Source: Tunturibacter gelidoferens | Lineage (GTDB): Bacteria; Acidobacteriota; Terriglobia; Terriglobales; Acidobacteriaceae | Assembly (NCBI RefSeq): GCF_040358255.1 | Contig: NZ_CP132938.1 | Location: forward strand, 4,092,001-4,156,000 | Reading direction: 5' to 3' | Length of the DNA: 64,000 nt | Part shown: one piece after another, positions 35,686 through 44,317 of the stretch | Layout: the number at the start of each line of letters is the position of its first letter | Numbering within the stretch: the stretch's first letter is position 1 | Made by a program: the position numbers and the translations under genes | The notes under the pieces: model-generated | The model's input: the letters and a program-made list of their open reading frames with translations, nothing else | The model's database searches: none | What the model was told of the DNA's origin: nothing

Positions 35686-36033
35686 ATGAGCATGAAAGTA
35701 AAAACTCGCCAGGTAGATGGCATCACCATTCTGGATCTCAGCGGCCGTATCACCCTTGGCGAAGGCAGTGTGACGATCCGCGACGCCGTGCGCGATGTTC
35801 TGGCGAAGGGTTCCAATAAGATTCTGCTCAACCTCGGCGACATCAGCTACATCGACAGCTCGGGTATCGGCGAGTTGGTAAGCGCCTTTACCACCGTCAA
35901 GAACAGCGGCGGCGAGCTGAAGCTACTGAACCTGACGAAGAAAGTACACGACCTGCTGCAGATCACCAAGCTGTACACCGTCTTCGACGTCAAGGATGAT
36001 GAGGCAACCGCAATCTCTTCCTTCAGCAAGTAA
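35686..36033 (+). CDS. STAS-domain anti-sigma factor antagonist, RsbV/SpoIIAA-like
   Basis: 115 residues, a single STAS domain. The phosphorylation site is in YIDSSGIGEL (Ser about 61-62). It is released by dephosphorylation to bind the kinase encoded just upstream and free a sigma factor. AAGGAG lies 9 nt before the ATG. The two genes form a closed operon ended by the terminator at 36051-36081. A phosphatase of the PP2C type, which would complete the switch, is not in the window. Confidence 0.92.
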   Translation: MSMKVKTRQVDGITILDLSGRITLGEGSVTIRDAVRDVLAKGSNKILLNLGDISYIDSSGIGELVSAFTTVKNSGGELKLLNLTKKVHDLLQITKLYTVFDVKDDEATAISSFSK

Positions 36034-36050
36034 TCAGCTCTGCCGCACTA

Positions 36051-36081
36051 AAAAGCCGCCGCGATATGCGACGGCTTTTTT
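36051..36081. terminator. Bidirectional rho-independent terminator
   Basis: AAAAGCCG...CGGCTTTTTT frames an inner CGC/GCG pair with one C-A mismatch and a GATAT loop. The T-run serves the plus-strand STAS gene and the A-run serves the minus-strand LemA gene. Confidence 0.8.
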
Positions 36082-36106
36082 GTTGGGCCAGGTCAGTTCG
36101 CTTCGT

Positions 36107-36691
36107 CTACTTCGAGAAGTCGACCTTCGGCGCCACACTGTTCTCTGGGTTGCCTTTGAAGTACTCGTCGCGATAATGAAAGCCCGCGATATTGGCCCAG
36201 ATACTTTGAGGAAATTGTCGAACGTAAACATTGTAATCCTCAAGCGTCTTGTTGTATCGCTGACGTTCGACGGAGATTCGATTTTCTGTTCCCTCCAGCT
36301 GATCGGTGAGACGTGTGAACTGCTCGTTGCCCTTCAGGTTGGGGTACTGCTCCTGGAGCCGGAAGAACGGACCCAAGGCCACGTCGAGCTTGGCGTTGGC
36401 ATTGATATTGCTGGCGTGATCGCTGCCCGCGGCGAGAACACCGGCGCGTGCGTTGGCGATGTTGGTCAAAATCGTTGATTCTTCGGCGACATATCCCTTC
36501 ACCGACGCAACGAGATTTGGAATCAGGTCAAGGCGGCGCTGCTGTACGACGTTGACCTGTGAGAACGCCTGATTGATTGCCTCATTCTTCTGCACCAGCG
36601 TGTTTTTCGCGCCGATGTAGCTGCCTCCTACAAAGAGCAGAACGACGATGAGAAGAGCTACAACACCAAGCACAACCCATAAAGATTTCAT
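36107..36691 (-). CDS. lemA: LemA family protein
   Basis: 194 residues. An N-terminal membrane helix (about 5-25) is followed by a helical domain with NEAINQAFSQVNVVQQRRLDLIPNL, the LemA signature. The bulk probably faces the periplasm. LemA-type genes commonly lie next to TPM-domain genes, as here. Their function is unclear; a link to envelope stress or protein quality control has been suggested. GAGG lies 4-5 nt before the ATG. The 127-bp gap to the TPM gene shows no terminator. Confidence 0.9.
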   Translation of the reverse strand: MKSLWVVLGVVALLIVVLLFVGGSYIGAKNTLVQKNEAINQAFSQVNVVQQRRLDLIPNLVASVKGYVAEESTILTNIANARAGVLAAGSDHASNINANAKLDVALGPFFRLQEQYPNLKGNEQFTRLTDQLEGTENRISVERQRYNKTLEDYNVYVRQFPQSIWANIAGFHYRDEYFKGNPENSVAPKVDFSK

Positions 36692-36817
36692 GTTTCCTCA
36701 ATTTCCCTTCGTCTGAAATTTCGATGCTATCGACAGATGGCGTCTTCGGCTGTACTTTACCATTGGAACCGGCTTCTTTTACCTTTCTTTACGGCTACCT
36801 GGTTTACATTTGCGTCC

Positions 36818-37606
36818 TCAAAAGTCTCCGCTGGCTCCCCCTCCACCTGAACTGCCGCCTCCGAAGCCGCCAAAACCTCCGCCACCACGGTCGTCGTCGC
36901 GTCCCCGGCCACCGCCAAAACCGCCCCCTCCGCCTCCCATCAGATTTCCCAGGAGAAAGAAGATCAAGCCCGTGTTGCCGGTCTTGACTAGAAAGAAGAG
37001 GATCAGCAGGATGGCGCCGCCGCCGATAATGACCTCTGTGAGGCTTAGTTGAACGGGTTGCTGCTGACGGTGGTACTGATGAACGGGTTGAGCGAGGTTC
37101 AGGGTGACACCCGCATCGGTCGCAATAATTCGGGCGATCTGCGTCACTCCAAGCGGGATTGCCGTGTTGTAGTCCCCCTGCTGGGCCGCGGGAACCATCG
37201 AACGGCCGATGTCTCCGACCTTGGCGTCGTTGAGGATGCCCTCGAGACCGTAGCCGACCTCGATGCGGCCGCGTCGCGGGGTCATCACGAAGAGCATCAG
37301 AACGCCACGATCTGTTCCCTTGGCGCCGACCTTCCATTTATCTTCAAGCGCCGTGGCAAATTCTTCGATCGACTGGTCGCCGTCGAGGGTCTTGACGGTA
37401 ACAACTGCAATTTGAGCATGAGCCTGACGATCAACCTGGGTGCAGAGGTTTTCGAGGCCGGATTTGGTCGAGGGGGAAAGGACGCCGGCAAAGTCGTTGA
37501 CGTAGCCGGTCGGCGCCGGCAGCGTGTTCACTGACTCCGCTGTGACCACAAGCGACGGCGCAAAGACCAAGAGGACGACGGCCAGCCATCGCGAAAGATA
37601 GTTCAT
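36818..37606 (-). CDS. TPM-domain (YgcG-like) membrane protein with Gly-rich tail
   Basis: 262 residues: signal peptide (1-23), TPM domain (about 35-165) with YVNDFAGVLS, IAVVTVKTLDGDQSIEEFA and RGRIEVGYGLEGIL, a membrane helix near 195-215, and a Gly/Asp/Arg-rich tail ending GGGGASGDF. This is the standard TPM protein build. The TPM domain faces the periplasm. It is followed by lemA on the same strand. Function unknown; TPM domains in plants act in photosystem repair and bacterial ones are little studied. Confidence 0.88.
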   Translation of the reverse strand: MNYLSRWLAVVLLVFAPSLVVTAESVNTLPAPTGYVNDFAGVLSPSTKSGLENLCTQVDRQAHAQIAVVTVKTLDGDQSIEEFATALEDKWKVGAKGTDRGVLMLFVMTPRRGRIEVGYGLEGILNDAKVGDIGRSMVPAAQQGDYNTAIPLGVTQIARIIATDAGVTLNLAQPVHQYHRQQQPVQLSLTEVIIGGGAILLILFFLVKTGNTGLIFFLLGNLMGGGGGGFGGGRGRDDDRGGGGFGGFGGGSSGGGGASGDF

Positions 37607-37676
37607 CGATGGTCATTCTACCCCCTTGCTGTTTCTACCGTTGACTAGTGTGGAACGACAATTCAGTTTACTGGCG

Positions 37677-37703
37677 TAAAAAGAGGGTGCACATGGCACC
37701 CTC
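37677..37703 (-). terminator. Terminator of the DUF4142 gene
   Basis: On the minus strand GAGGGTGC-CATGT-GCACCCTC is an 8-bp perfect stem with a 5-base loop, followed by TTTTTA. It lies 26 bp after the DUF4142 stop. Confidence 0.75.
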
Positions 37704-37728
37704 GACCACCTGAACCGAAAAGCAACCG

Positions 37729-38409
37729 TTATGAAGTGGGACTAGCTGATTTGTTCCCGCCGTGTGGCGGCATGGGGACACCTTTTTCACGGGCGAGCTT
37801 GTCGACCATCATGCTGTGCTCATGAATTACTTTCGTCGCGTTATTGACCGCGGTCTGAAGGGTCGGGTCCGTTGTGCTGGCGGCCTCCTGACGAAACTCG
37901 TGCAGGTCCTTGTGATGGTCCTTCACCATAAACGACAGGTACTCCATATCGAAGTCATTGCCTGAGAGTCCGTTGAGTTTGTCGTACTCGGCCTGGTCTT
38001 CCTTGTTCAGGTTCGTTGGCAGCCTGACGCCCATAGAGTCAGCGATCGGGGCCATATCGTTGTTCAATTTGGTGTGATCGTCGACCATCTTTTGGCCGAA
38101 GGCCTTCACATCGTCGCTGCTTCCCTTCTGGGCCGCAAGTTGGCCAAGCTTCACCTCGGCCATCCCTCCCTGGGCAGCCTTGCGCAGGAAGATCTTGTCC
38201 TTCATTGTCTGGCCGAGGTCTCCGGAGTTTGTGGAGGAATCCTGAATGGCGGTAGCAGAGGCAGGCGCTTGCTGCGCTCGATTCGGCTGTGTCTGTGACG
38301 CTGGGGGACTCATGGGATCGGATTGCGCTAGAAGAATTGCGGGATAGAGGATTGCTGCACTCAGGACCAGGGTTTGAGAGATCAGGTTGCAAGCTGAATT
38401 GAGTTTCAT
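37729..38409 (-). CDS. DUF4142 exported protein
   Basis: 226 residues. Signal peptide (1-28) ends ILLAQS, then a Pro/Ser/Gln-rich linker of about 35 residues. The body, with AQGGMAEVKLGQLAAQKGS, DDHTKLNNDM and HEHSMMVDKLA, is the four-helix DUF4142 domain. These ferritin-like periplasmic proteins have no assigned function, although His and Glu positions suggest metal binding in some members. GGAG lies 9 nt before the ATG, and a terminator follows. It stands alone. Confidence 0.88.
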   Translation of the reverse strand: MKLNSACNLISQTLVLSAAILYPAILLAQSDPMSPPASQTQPNRAQQAPASATAIQDSSTNSGDLGQTMKDKIFLRKAAQGGMAEVKLGQLAAQKGSSDDVKAFGQKMVDDHTKLNNDMAPIADSMGVRLPTNLNKEDQAEYDKLNGLSGNDFDMEYLSFMVKDHHKDLHEFRQEAASTTDPTLQTAVNNATKVIHEHSMMVDKLAREKGVPMPPHGGNKSASPTS

Positions 38410-38543
38410 GATTTTGCTCCAGTAGCGGACGACTGTTTCACTCGTGCCGCAGATGCCATTCTTGTGTTGGGTGTACAGGGCTAATTTATGGTTGCCTCTC
38501 GGGGCGCGGCGACGCTGTATCCTGTCAATGGAGCTTCAAATTA

Positions 38544-40625
38544 ATGACGCCAGGTACCATCCAGCCACCCCACGCTCGCCAGGAACCTACGCCCACAACG
38601 CTGCATGGACAGACCCTCGAAGATAACTATCGCTGGATGAGGGAGAAGTCATCGCCTGAGGTGCTGGCTCATCTAGAAGATGAGAACGCTTATACGCTCT
38701 CCGTGATGAAGGCCACCGAAGATCTGCAGAAAAAACTCTACGACGAGATGCTGTCCCACATCAAAGAGACGGATGTGTCGGTTCCATACCTACAGCGCGG
38801 ATGGTTCTACTACGTGCGAACGGTGGAGGGGAGCCAGTATCCGATTCATTGCCGGAGGCTGGCGACGGGGCCGAGGTTCGACGAGTCGCAGCCAGAGGAG
38901 ATTTTGCTGGATGTAAATCTGCTTGCGGTGGGCCAATCGTTTATGTCTGTGGGCGGGATGAGTGTGAGTCCGGATGGATTCAAACTGGCATACTCCACCG
39001 ACAACACTGGGTTCAGGCAGTACACGCTGCACATTCGGGACTTGAAGACCGGCTTGGATCTGCCAGACACTGCTGAACGAGTAGGGTCGATCGTCTGGGC
39101 GACGGACTCGACACTCTTCTACACGACCGAGGATGACGTCACCAAGCGGCAGGATCATCTTTTTCGGCACTATCTGGGCGATACGGCGACCAAGGATGTA
39201 GTGGTCTACGAAGAAAAAGACGAGCGATTCAATATTGGTTTAGGCAAGACGCGAGACGGCAAATATCTGCTGATGGAAGCCGGAAGCCACACCACCAGTG
39301 AGTGCCGCTTCCTCGCGGCCGACTCTCCCGACGGGGAGTTTCAGATGATCGCTCCGCGGATCGATGATCAGGAGTATTCGGTCGATCATCGCGACGGCCT
39401 TTTCTACATTCGGACGAATGATACTGGGAAGAACTTTCGAGTTGTGACTGCTGCTGTCGAAAAGCCTGGGCGCGTAGACTGGAAAGAATTTGTCTCACTA
39501 GATACTGAAGCTCCACTTGAGGATTTTGAGGTATTCGCTTCATTTTACGTAACTTCGAGAAGAAAGCTTGGCTTGCCAACTTTGGCCGTAACTAACTTTG
39601 CCTCCGGTGAAACCCTCCAGAGATCGAAGGAGATTGAATTTCCTGAGCCCGTGTATTCGGCGGGAGCCCATGCGAACCGGGAGTTCGATACACAGGCGTT
39701 TCGATACAGTTACACGTCGCTGGTTTCGCCAGCTTCGGTGTATGAGTATGACGTTCGGCTGGGCACTTCGGAGCTTTTGAAGCAGCAGGAGGTTCCGGGC
39801 GGATTCGATTTTGCTCGCTATGCTTCGGAGCGCGTCTGGGTCGAAGCGTTAGACGGGGTAAAGATTCCGGTCTCTGTTGTTTATCGGCGCGACTCGTTTA
39901 CGCGAAACTCGACAAATCCTGTTTATGTTTACGGGTACGGTTCGTATGGATATCCTCTTCCCATCGGGTTCAGCTCGTCGCGGTTGTCGCTACTGGATCG
40001 AGGGGTGGTGATCGCCTATGCGCACATTCGCGGTGGTGGCGAGATGGGAGATTCCTGGCACGATGCTGGCAAGATGATGGTGAAACGCAACACGTTTAGC
40101 GACTTCATCGCGGTGATTGAGCAATTGGTCGCCAAGGGTTACGGAGCCAGGGATCGGGTTGCGATTGAGGGTGGGAGCGCGGGCGGGTTGCTGATGGGGG
40201 CGGTGGTCAATGAGCGGCCAGAGTTGTTTCGAGTGGTTCTGTCGCACGTTCCCTTCGTGGATGTGATGAACACGATGCTCGACGCGAGTTTGCCGCTGAC
40301 TGTGGCGGAGTATGAGGAGTGGGGAAATCCGAACGAGGCGGAGGCTTTCGAGTACATGCGGTCTTACTCGCCGTATGACAACCTCAAGGTCGGAGAATAT
40401 CCCGCCATGCTGGTGAAGACGAGCCTGAACGACTCTCAGGTGATGTACTGGGAGCCGGCAAAATATGTTGCCAGATTGCGAACGCTGAAGACGAATGACA
40501 CCCCCCTGCTGCTGCACATTAACATGGACGCCGGGCACGGGGGTGCTTCTGGTCGATACGACTATCTGAAAGAGATCGCGTTCGATTACGCGTTTTTGCT
40601 GATACAGCTTGGGGTGGAGAGCTAG
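38544..40625 (+). CDS. ptrB: Oligopeptidase B-like S9 serine peptidase
   Basis: 693 residues, usual length. An N-terminal seven-bladed propeller (about 60-400) caps an alpha/beta hydrolase domain. The nucleophile is in EGGSAGGLLMG (Ser about 548), the Asp in TSLNDSQVMYWEP and the His in MDAGHGGASGR. YGSYGYPLPIGFSSSRLSLLDRG is typical of oligopeptidase B, which cuts small peptides after Arg or Lys. No signal peptide, so cytoplasmic. It converges on the methyltransferase gene: the two stops share the bases CTAG. Confidence 0.93.
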   Translation: MTPGTIQPPHARQEPTPTTLHGQTLEDNYRWMREKSSPEVLAHLEDENAYTLSVMKATEDLQKKLYDEMLSHIKETDVSVPYLQRGWFYYVRTVEGSQYPIHCRRLATGPRFDESQPEEILLDVNLLAVGQSFMSVGGMSVSPDGFKLAYSTDNTGFRQYTLHIRDLKTGLDLPDTAERVGSIVWATDSTLFYTTEDDVTKRQDHLFRHYLGDTATKDVVVYEEKDERFNIGLGKTRDGKYLLMEAGSHTTSECRFLAADSPDGEFQMIAPRIDDQEYSVDHRDGLFYIRTNDTGKNFRVVTAAVEKPGRVDWKEFVSLDTEAPLEDFEVFASFYVTSRRKLGLPTLAVTNFASGETLQRSKEIEFPEPVYSAGAHANREFDTQAFRYSYTSLVSPASVYEYDVRLGTSELLKQQEVPGGFDFARYASERVWVEALDGVKIPVSVVYRRDSFTRNSTNPVYVYGYGSYGYPLPIGFSSSRLSLLDRGVVIAYAHIRGGGEMGDSWHDAGKMMVKRNTFSDFIAVIEQLVAKGYGARDRVAIEGGSAGGLLMGAVVNERPELFRVVLSHVPFVDVMNTMLDASLPLTVAEYEEWGNPNEAEAFEYMRSYSPYDNLKVGEYPAMLVKTSLNDSQVMYWEPAKYVARLRTLKTNDTPLLLHINMDAGHGGASGRYDYLKEIAFDYAFLLIQLGVES

Positions 40626-41245
40626 GCTTGTCCATTGGGCCGGTTTGAGCGCTTACGCAGCACCCACGTGGTCATGCAACGGTAGTCCTGTACGATCGTC
40701 GTCTTCAACGGATCGACCAGGACGGCATCCAGCTGCTGCGTTAGCTGCATCAGCATGGACTCGTCGACCAGGAACCACTCGGATCCGTCGTTGATTCGAT
40801 AGATGTGGCTTCGCAGCTGTTCGAAGTCCATCCCGATGCGCGAACCCAATCGGCAGAAGAACAGACCTCCCGGCCTCAGAACCCGCCAGAGCTCCTGAAT
40901 CATGGCGAGAAAATGAGATTCGTCCGGCGCGAAGTGCAGCACCGAGCTACAGATGACCACGTCAAAAAAGTTGTCTGGAAGGTTTATCCGTTCAAGTTCT
41001 CCCACCAAGAAGTTGCTTGCTGGAAGGGTTGGGGCTAATTCGGCTGCAAGCGCTCGCACATGCGCTACCCCTTCGGCATTTGCGTCTATTGCAAAGATCT
41101 CGCAGCCCTCTCGCAGAAGATGCACGAGATTCCTGCCGTATCCGCAGCCGGCGTCGAGGACGCGCATATCGGGAGCGATGTTGCCTCGGAGGATCTGGTC
41201 GAAGACGTAGATATCAACCTGTCCGAACTGGTCCTGTAAGTTCAT
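40622..41245 (-). CDS. Class I SAM-dependent methyltransferase
   Basis: 207 residues from the ATG at 41245 (214 from GTG 41266, which has GGGGA 5 nt upstream and is an equal alternative). Motif I is VLDAGCGYGRNLVHL, the acidic loop IDANAEG, and motif IV/post-I FDVVICSSVLHFAPD. RVLRPGGLFFCR is typical. The substrate cannot be told. Its final bases overlap the convergent peptidase stop. It lies 102 bp downstream of the ABC exporter on the same strand. Confidence 0.85.
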   Translation of the reverse strand: MNLQDQFGQVDIYVFDQILRGNIAPDMRVLDAGCGYGRNLVHLLREGCEIFAIDANAEGVAHVRALAAELAPTLPASNFLVGELERINLPDNFFDVVICSSVLHFAPDESHFLAMIQELWRVLRPGGLFFCRLGSRIGMDFEQLRSHIYRINDGSEWFLVDESMLMQLTQQLDAVLVDPLKTTIVQDYRCMTTWVLRKRSNRPNGQA

Positions 41246-41347
41246 TGCGACTTTCTCAGCTTTCACTTTTTCCCCGCTCGTCAGGATTTTGAATTGTTCG
41301 TGGATGTGAGCATCAACCTTGCCGCTGCGGGTAACGCGCGGTTGACG

Positions 41348-43258
41348 CTACGACTCTGCCGAAACAGACTCTTCAACTTTGTCGCCTTCGCCTGGGGCAA
41401 GAAAGAGGTTCGTTTCCAAGCCATGCTGGCGGGTGTAGAGATCGTAGTAGCGGCCTTGCAGTTTGTAGAGCGAGTCATGGGTTCCACGTTCCACGATCCT
41501 TCCCTGCTCGATGACGAGGATCTGATCGGCGCGGCGGATTGTGGAGAGTCGATGCGCGATCACGAAGGTGGTGCGGCCCTGCATGAGGAAGTTGAGACCG
41601 CTCTGAATCAGCGCCTCGGACTCTGAGTCGAGCGAACTGGTGGCTTCGTCAAGGATGAGGATGCGCGGATCGGCAAGGATGGCGCGGGCGATGGAGATAC
41701 GCTGACGCTGGCCGCCGGAGAGCTTGACGCCTCGTTCGCCGACGACGGTATCGTATTGTTCGGGAAAGCGCTCGGCGAACTCGTCGACACGGGCGATGCG
41801 ACTGGCCTCCATCAGCTGCTCTTCGGTGGCCTGCGGGCGGCTGAAGAGGATGTTCTCGCGAATGGTGCCATCGAAGAGGAAGGTCTCCTGTAGAACGACT
41901 CCGAGCTGCTGGCGGTAGCTGCTGAGTCGAATGGTAGCGAGATCGATGCCGTCGATGAGGACCTCGCCGCCGACTGCACTGTGAAAGCCGCAGATGAGCG
42001 AGATGATGGTGGACTTGCCTGAGCCTGAGGAGCCTACAAGTGCGGTGACGGTGCCGGGTTTCGATTCGAAGCTGATGCCGTGGAGAACTGGCTTATCGGT
42101 CTCGTACGCGAAGGTTACGTTTTGAAAGGCTACGTCACCATGGATCGGATTGATTACGACGGTGCGAGTGGGTTCGCTGTCCTCTTCTCGTTCGTTCAGG
42201 ATCTCGGTGGTACGGTCCAGGCCCGCGAGAGCTTCGGTGAGCTGAGTGCCGATAGAGACAAGCTGAACGATGGGCGCCACCATGAAGGCAAGCAGCATGG
42301 TGTACTCCACGTAACCCCCGACATCGAGGCGATGGGCAGCGATCTCTTTTGCGCCCAGGTACATGATGAGGCCGCCGACGACGCCGAGGACCATCGTGGA
42401 GGAGAGGGTCATCAGCGATTGCGCGGTGATGGAGCTAATTACATTCTTAAGGAGCCGCTCGACGCCGCGAGCAAAGACACGGGCTTCGCTCTCTTCGGCG
42501 TGATAGCCCTTGACGACGCGCACGCCGCCGAGCGATTCGGTGAGACGGCCAGTGACCTCGGCGTTGATTTTGGAGCGTTCGCGGAAGATGGGGCGAATCG
42601 TCTTGAAGGCTTTCTGCAGGATGAGGCCGAAGACCAGAAGGATGCAGACGGTGAGGAGCGTCATGCGTCCGCTGATGCGAATCAGGATGCAGAAGGCGAT
42701 GATTGCGGTGAGGATGCCGCCCACGAACTCGAGTAAGCCGGTACCGACCAGATTGCGGACACCTTCGACGTCGGTCATGATGCGGGCGACTAAAGTGCCG
42801 GTTCGGTTCTCGTCATAAAAGGCTACAGGTAGACGGCCGATGTGTTGTTGAACACGGGTGCGAAGCTCTGAGATGAGCCGTTGGCCGGCTGTGGAGAGGA
42901 GTTGGGTGAGAGTGTAGGAGGTGACTCCCTGCAGGAAAGTGGCGGTCGCAACGGTTCCAATGATCCAGGGCAGCAGGTTCAATTGATGCTTGTACATTAC
43001 GTTGTTGATGAGGTAGCGCGAGGAAACCGGCAGAGCAAAGCTGCAGAGACGGTTGACGATCATCAACAAAAAACTGCCGGCGAGCAGCCACCGACGCGGC
43101 TTGACCAGCTTCCACACCTCGGGCATCACTTTGGTCAGCTTGGGCTTGGGACGCGAGGCTGTGAGGTCGGCCGCCGTAGCTCTGCCGGTGCCGCGGGACG
43201 GGCGGTCTACGGCTTTCATACCGCCGCCAAAGCTGGATGGACCGAAAGAAGAGGACAT
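41348..43258 (-). CDS. ABC-type exporter with fused membrane and ATPase domains (MsbA-like)
   Basis: 636 residues: six membrane helices (about 55-345), then an ATPase domain with GSSGSGKST (Walker A), LSGGQRQRISIARA (signature) and ILILDEATSSLD (Walker B). A basic N-terminal extension of about 45 residues precedes the first helix. It is a homodimeric half-transporter of the lipid or multidrug exporter kind; MsbA (lipid A flippase) is a possibility but cannot be told from drug exporters by motif. ATG at 43258. The short membrane-protein gene upstream ends 27 bp away and may be in the same transcript. Confidence 0.9.
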   Translation of the reverse strand: MSSSFGPSSFGGGMKAVDRPSRGTGRATAADLTASRPKPKLTKVMPEVWKLVKPRRWLLAGSFLLMIVNRLCSFALPVSSRYLINNVMYKHQLNLLPWIIGTVATATFLQGVTSYTLTQLLSTAGQRLISELRTRVQQHIGRLPVAFYDENRTGTLVARIMTDVEGVRNLVGTGLLEFVGGILTAIIAFCILIRISGRMTLLTVCILLVFGLILQKAFKTIRPIFRERSKINAEVTGRLTESLGGVRVVKGYHAEESEARVFARGVERLLKNVISSITAQSLMTLSSTMVLGVVGGLIMYLGAKEIAAHRLDVGGYVEYTMLLAFMVAPIVQLVSIGTQLTEALAGLDRTTEILNEREEDSEPTRTVVINPIHGDVAFQNVTFAYETDKPVLHGISFESKPGTVTALVGSSGSGKSTIISLICGFHSAVGGEVLIDGIDLATIRLSSYRQQLGVVLQETFLFDGTIRENILFSRPQATEEQLMEASRIARVDEFAERFPEQYDTVVGERGVKLSGGQRQRISIARAILADPRILILDEATSSLDSESEALIQSGLNFLMQGRTTFVIAHRLSTIRRADQILVIEQGRIVERGTHDSLYKLQGRYYDLYTRQHGLETNLFLAPGEGDKVEESVSAES

Positions 43259-43285
43259 AGCTAAGTTGAGTTTACGCTTGAGGCG

Positions 43286-43666
43286 CTAGGATACGAGGCG
43301 AGCGCGGCGAGCGGAGATGAAAGAGCGGACGCAAAAGAGTACGTAGATCAGGCAGAAGAGACAAAGTGCACCCTTCTCTTCGACGGCTATGGGGTGAGGA
43401 AACGAGGCGCCACGGGAGAGTCTGATCGTGTCGATGGCGGAGGGGATCATTCCGAGAAAGACCAATAACGCTACCGTGACGGATATGTGCATCCAGAGCA
43501 TGCGTTTTTTGGAGTCTTCAGTATTCGCCATGACACCGAAGAGGACAAAGAAGACGCCGATGCCGCTCGGGATCAGCGCCGTAGGATGGGCGCTACCCGT
43601 GGTGAGATAGCCTGTAATGCCAAGCAAAATGAGCAGGACGCCAAAGGCGATAGTAAGTTTTGCCAT
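43286..43666 (-). CDS. Small membrane protein of unknown function
   Basis: 126 residues, three or four hydrophobic segments (about 3-21, 29-48, 55-76, 95-115). Not assigned to a family I can name. The N-terminal half, with LLGITGYLTTGS and FFVLFGVMAN, resembles small bacterial TMEM14-like proteins only loosely. The ATG at 43666 is chosen because AAGGAG lies 9 nt away; the frame continues upstream without such a site. It is followed by the ABC exporter on the same strand. Confidence 0.7.
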   Translation of the reverse strand: MAKLTIAFGVLLILLGITGYLTTGSAHPTALIPSGIGVFFVLFGVMANTEDSKKRMLWMHISVTVALLVFLGMIPSAIDTIRLSRGASFPHPIAVEEKGALCLFCLIYVLFCVRSFISARRARLVS

Positions 43667-43834
43667 GAAGTAGAGCTCCTTGATAGAACACGCAATATCA
43701 GGATACTTCAATGGCGTGGCTAGTCCTCCGCGAAGGGGGCGGTAGAGAGGATTTATAACTGCCCAGAAGGGCGCGAGCACCAGAACCGGCATCCGCGAAA
43801 TCGCTGAGACGTACCTGAATGGGTGCTGGACAGC

Positions 43835-43867
43835 AAAAAATACCCAACCTCAACGGCTGGGTATTTT
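43835..43867 (-). terminator. Terminator of the 43884 gene
   Basis: AAAATACCCA (43837-43846) pairs with TGGGTATTTT (43858-43867) around an 11-base loop. On the minus strand it ends in a T-run. Being A-T rich at its base on both sides, it may work in both directions. Confidence 0.75.
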
Positions 43868-43883
43868 GCGACGATAACTTCCG

Positions 43884-44225
43884 CTATCTTGGACCGTTCA
43901 TCATGTGCGACATCGCAGTCTCATAGCCACGACGAAAACCATCGCGATAATCACTCCGTGCGCTTGAGGGCACGTGCGGATGACGGTACTCGTCGCGATT
44001 ATTTACGTCGGGCCGGCGATGATTGTCGAAATCTTTGCGGGCTCCTTCGATGCCATCATGGTAGCCCTGCCGTTGAATGTCGCGGAACTCCTGCGGTGGA
44101 ACGTCCCATCCGGCTGGTCCCTGCCCGTAGCCTGGTGCCGGCTGGGGGTATGACTGAGCAAACACGCAACCTGGAGCTGCAAGTGCAATAGCAAGTGCTG
44201 GAATAGCGATTCGATTAATCTTCAT
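43884..44225 (-). CDS. Small exported hypothetical protein
   Basis: 113 residues: signal peptide (1-23, ending CVFAQ), then a Pro/Gly/Gln-rich stretch and a charged body with repeated RxGYxxGxxxARxD-like features (RQGYHDGIEGARKDF and DYRDGFRRGYETAM). No known family is assigned; similar short proteins are common in acidobacteria from memory. It has a good GGAGG Shine-Dalgarno, itself part of a duplicated leader (44235-44280), and its own terminator. Confidence 0.7.
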   Translation of the reverse strand: MKINRIAIPALAIALAAPGCVFAQSYPQPAPGYGQGPAGWDVPPQEFRDIQRQGYHDGIEGARKDFDNHRRPDVNNRDEYRHPHVPSSARSDYRDGFRRGYETAMSHMMNGPR

Positions 44226-44234
44226 TTGAACTTT

Positions 44235-44280
44235 CCTCCGTGCGTATTACACACACCTACCTCCGTGCGTATTACACACA
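44235..44280 (-). repeat. Tandem duplication of a leader carrying the Shine-Dalgarno site
   Basis: Two identical 21-base units (44235-44255 and 44260-44280, period 25) sit before the 43884-44225 gene. Each includes GGAGG on the minus strand; only the inner copy is correctly placed, 9 nt from the ATG. The outer copy might act as a second ribosome landing site or reflect a recent duplication. Confidence 0.8.
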
Positions 44281-44317
44281 TTCAGATGAGGAATCTCGAT
44301 CTCTTGTTGTCTATGGG

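Noticed and set aside
43667..43792. N-terminal extension of the small membrane protein
   Set aside because: The upstream part has no start with a ribosome site, while ATG 43666 has AAGGAG at good spacing.
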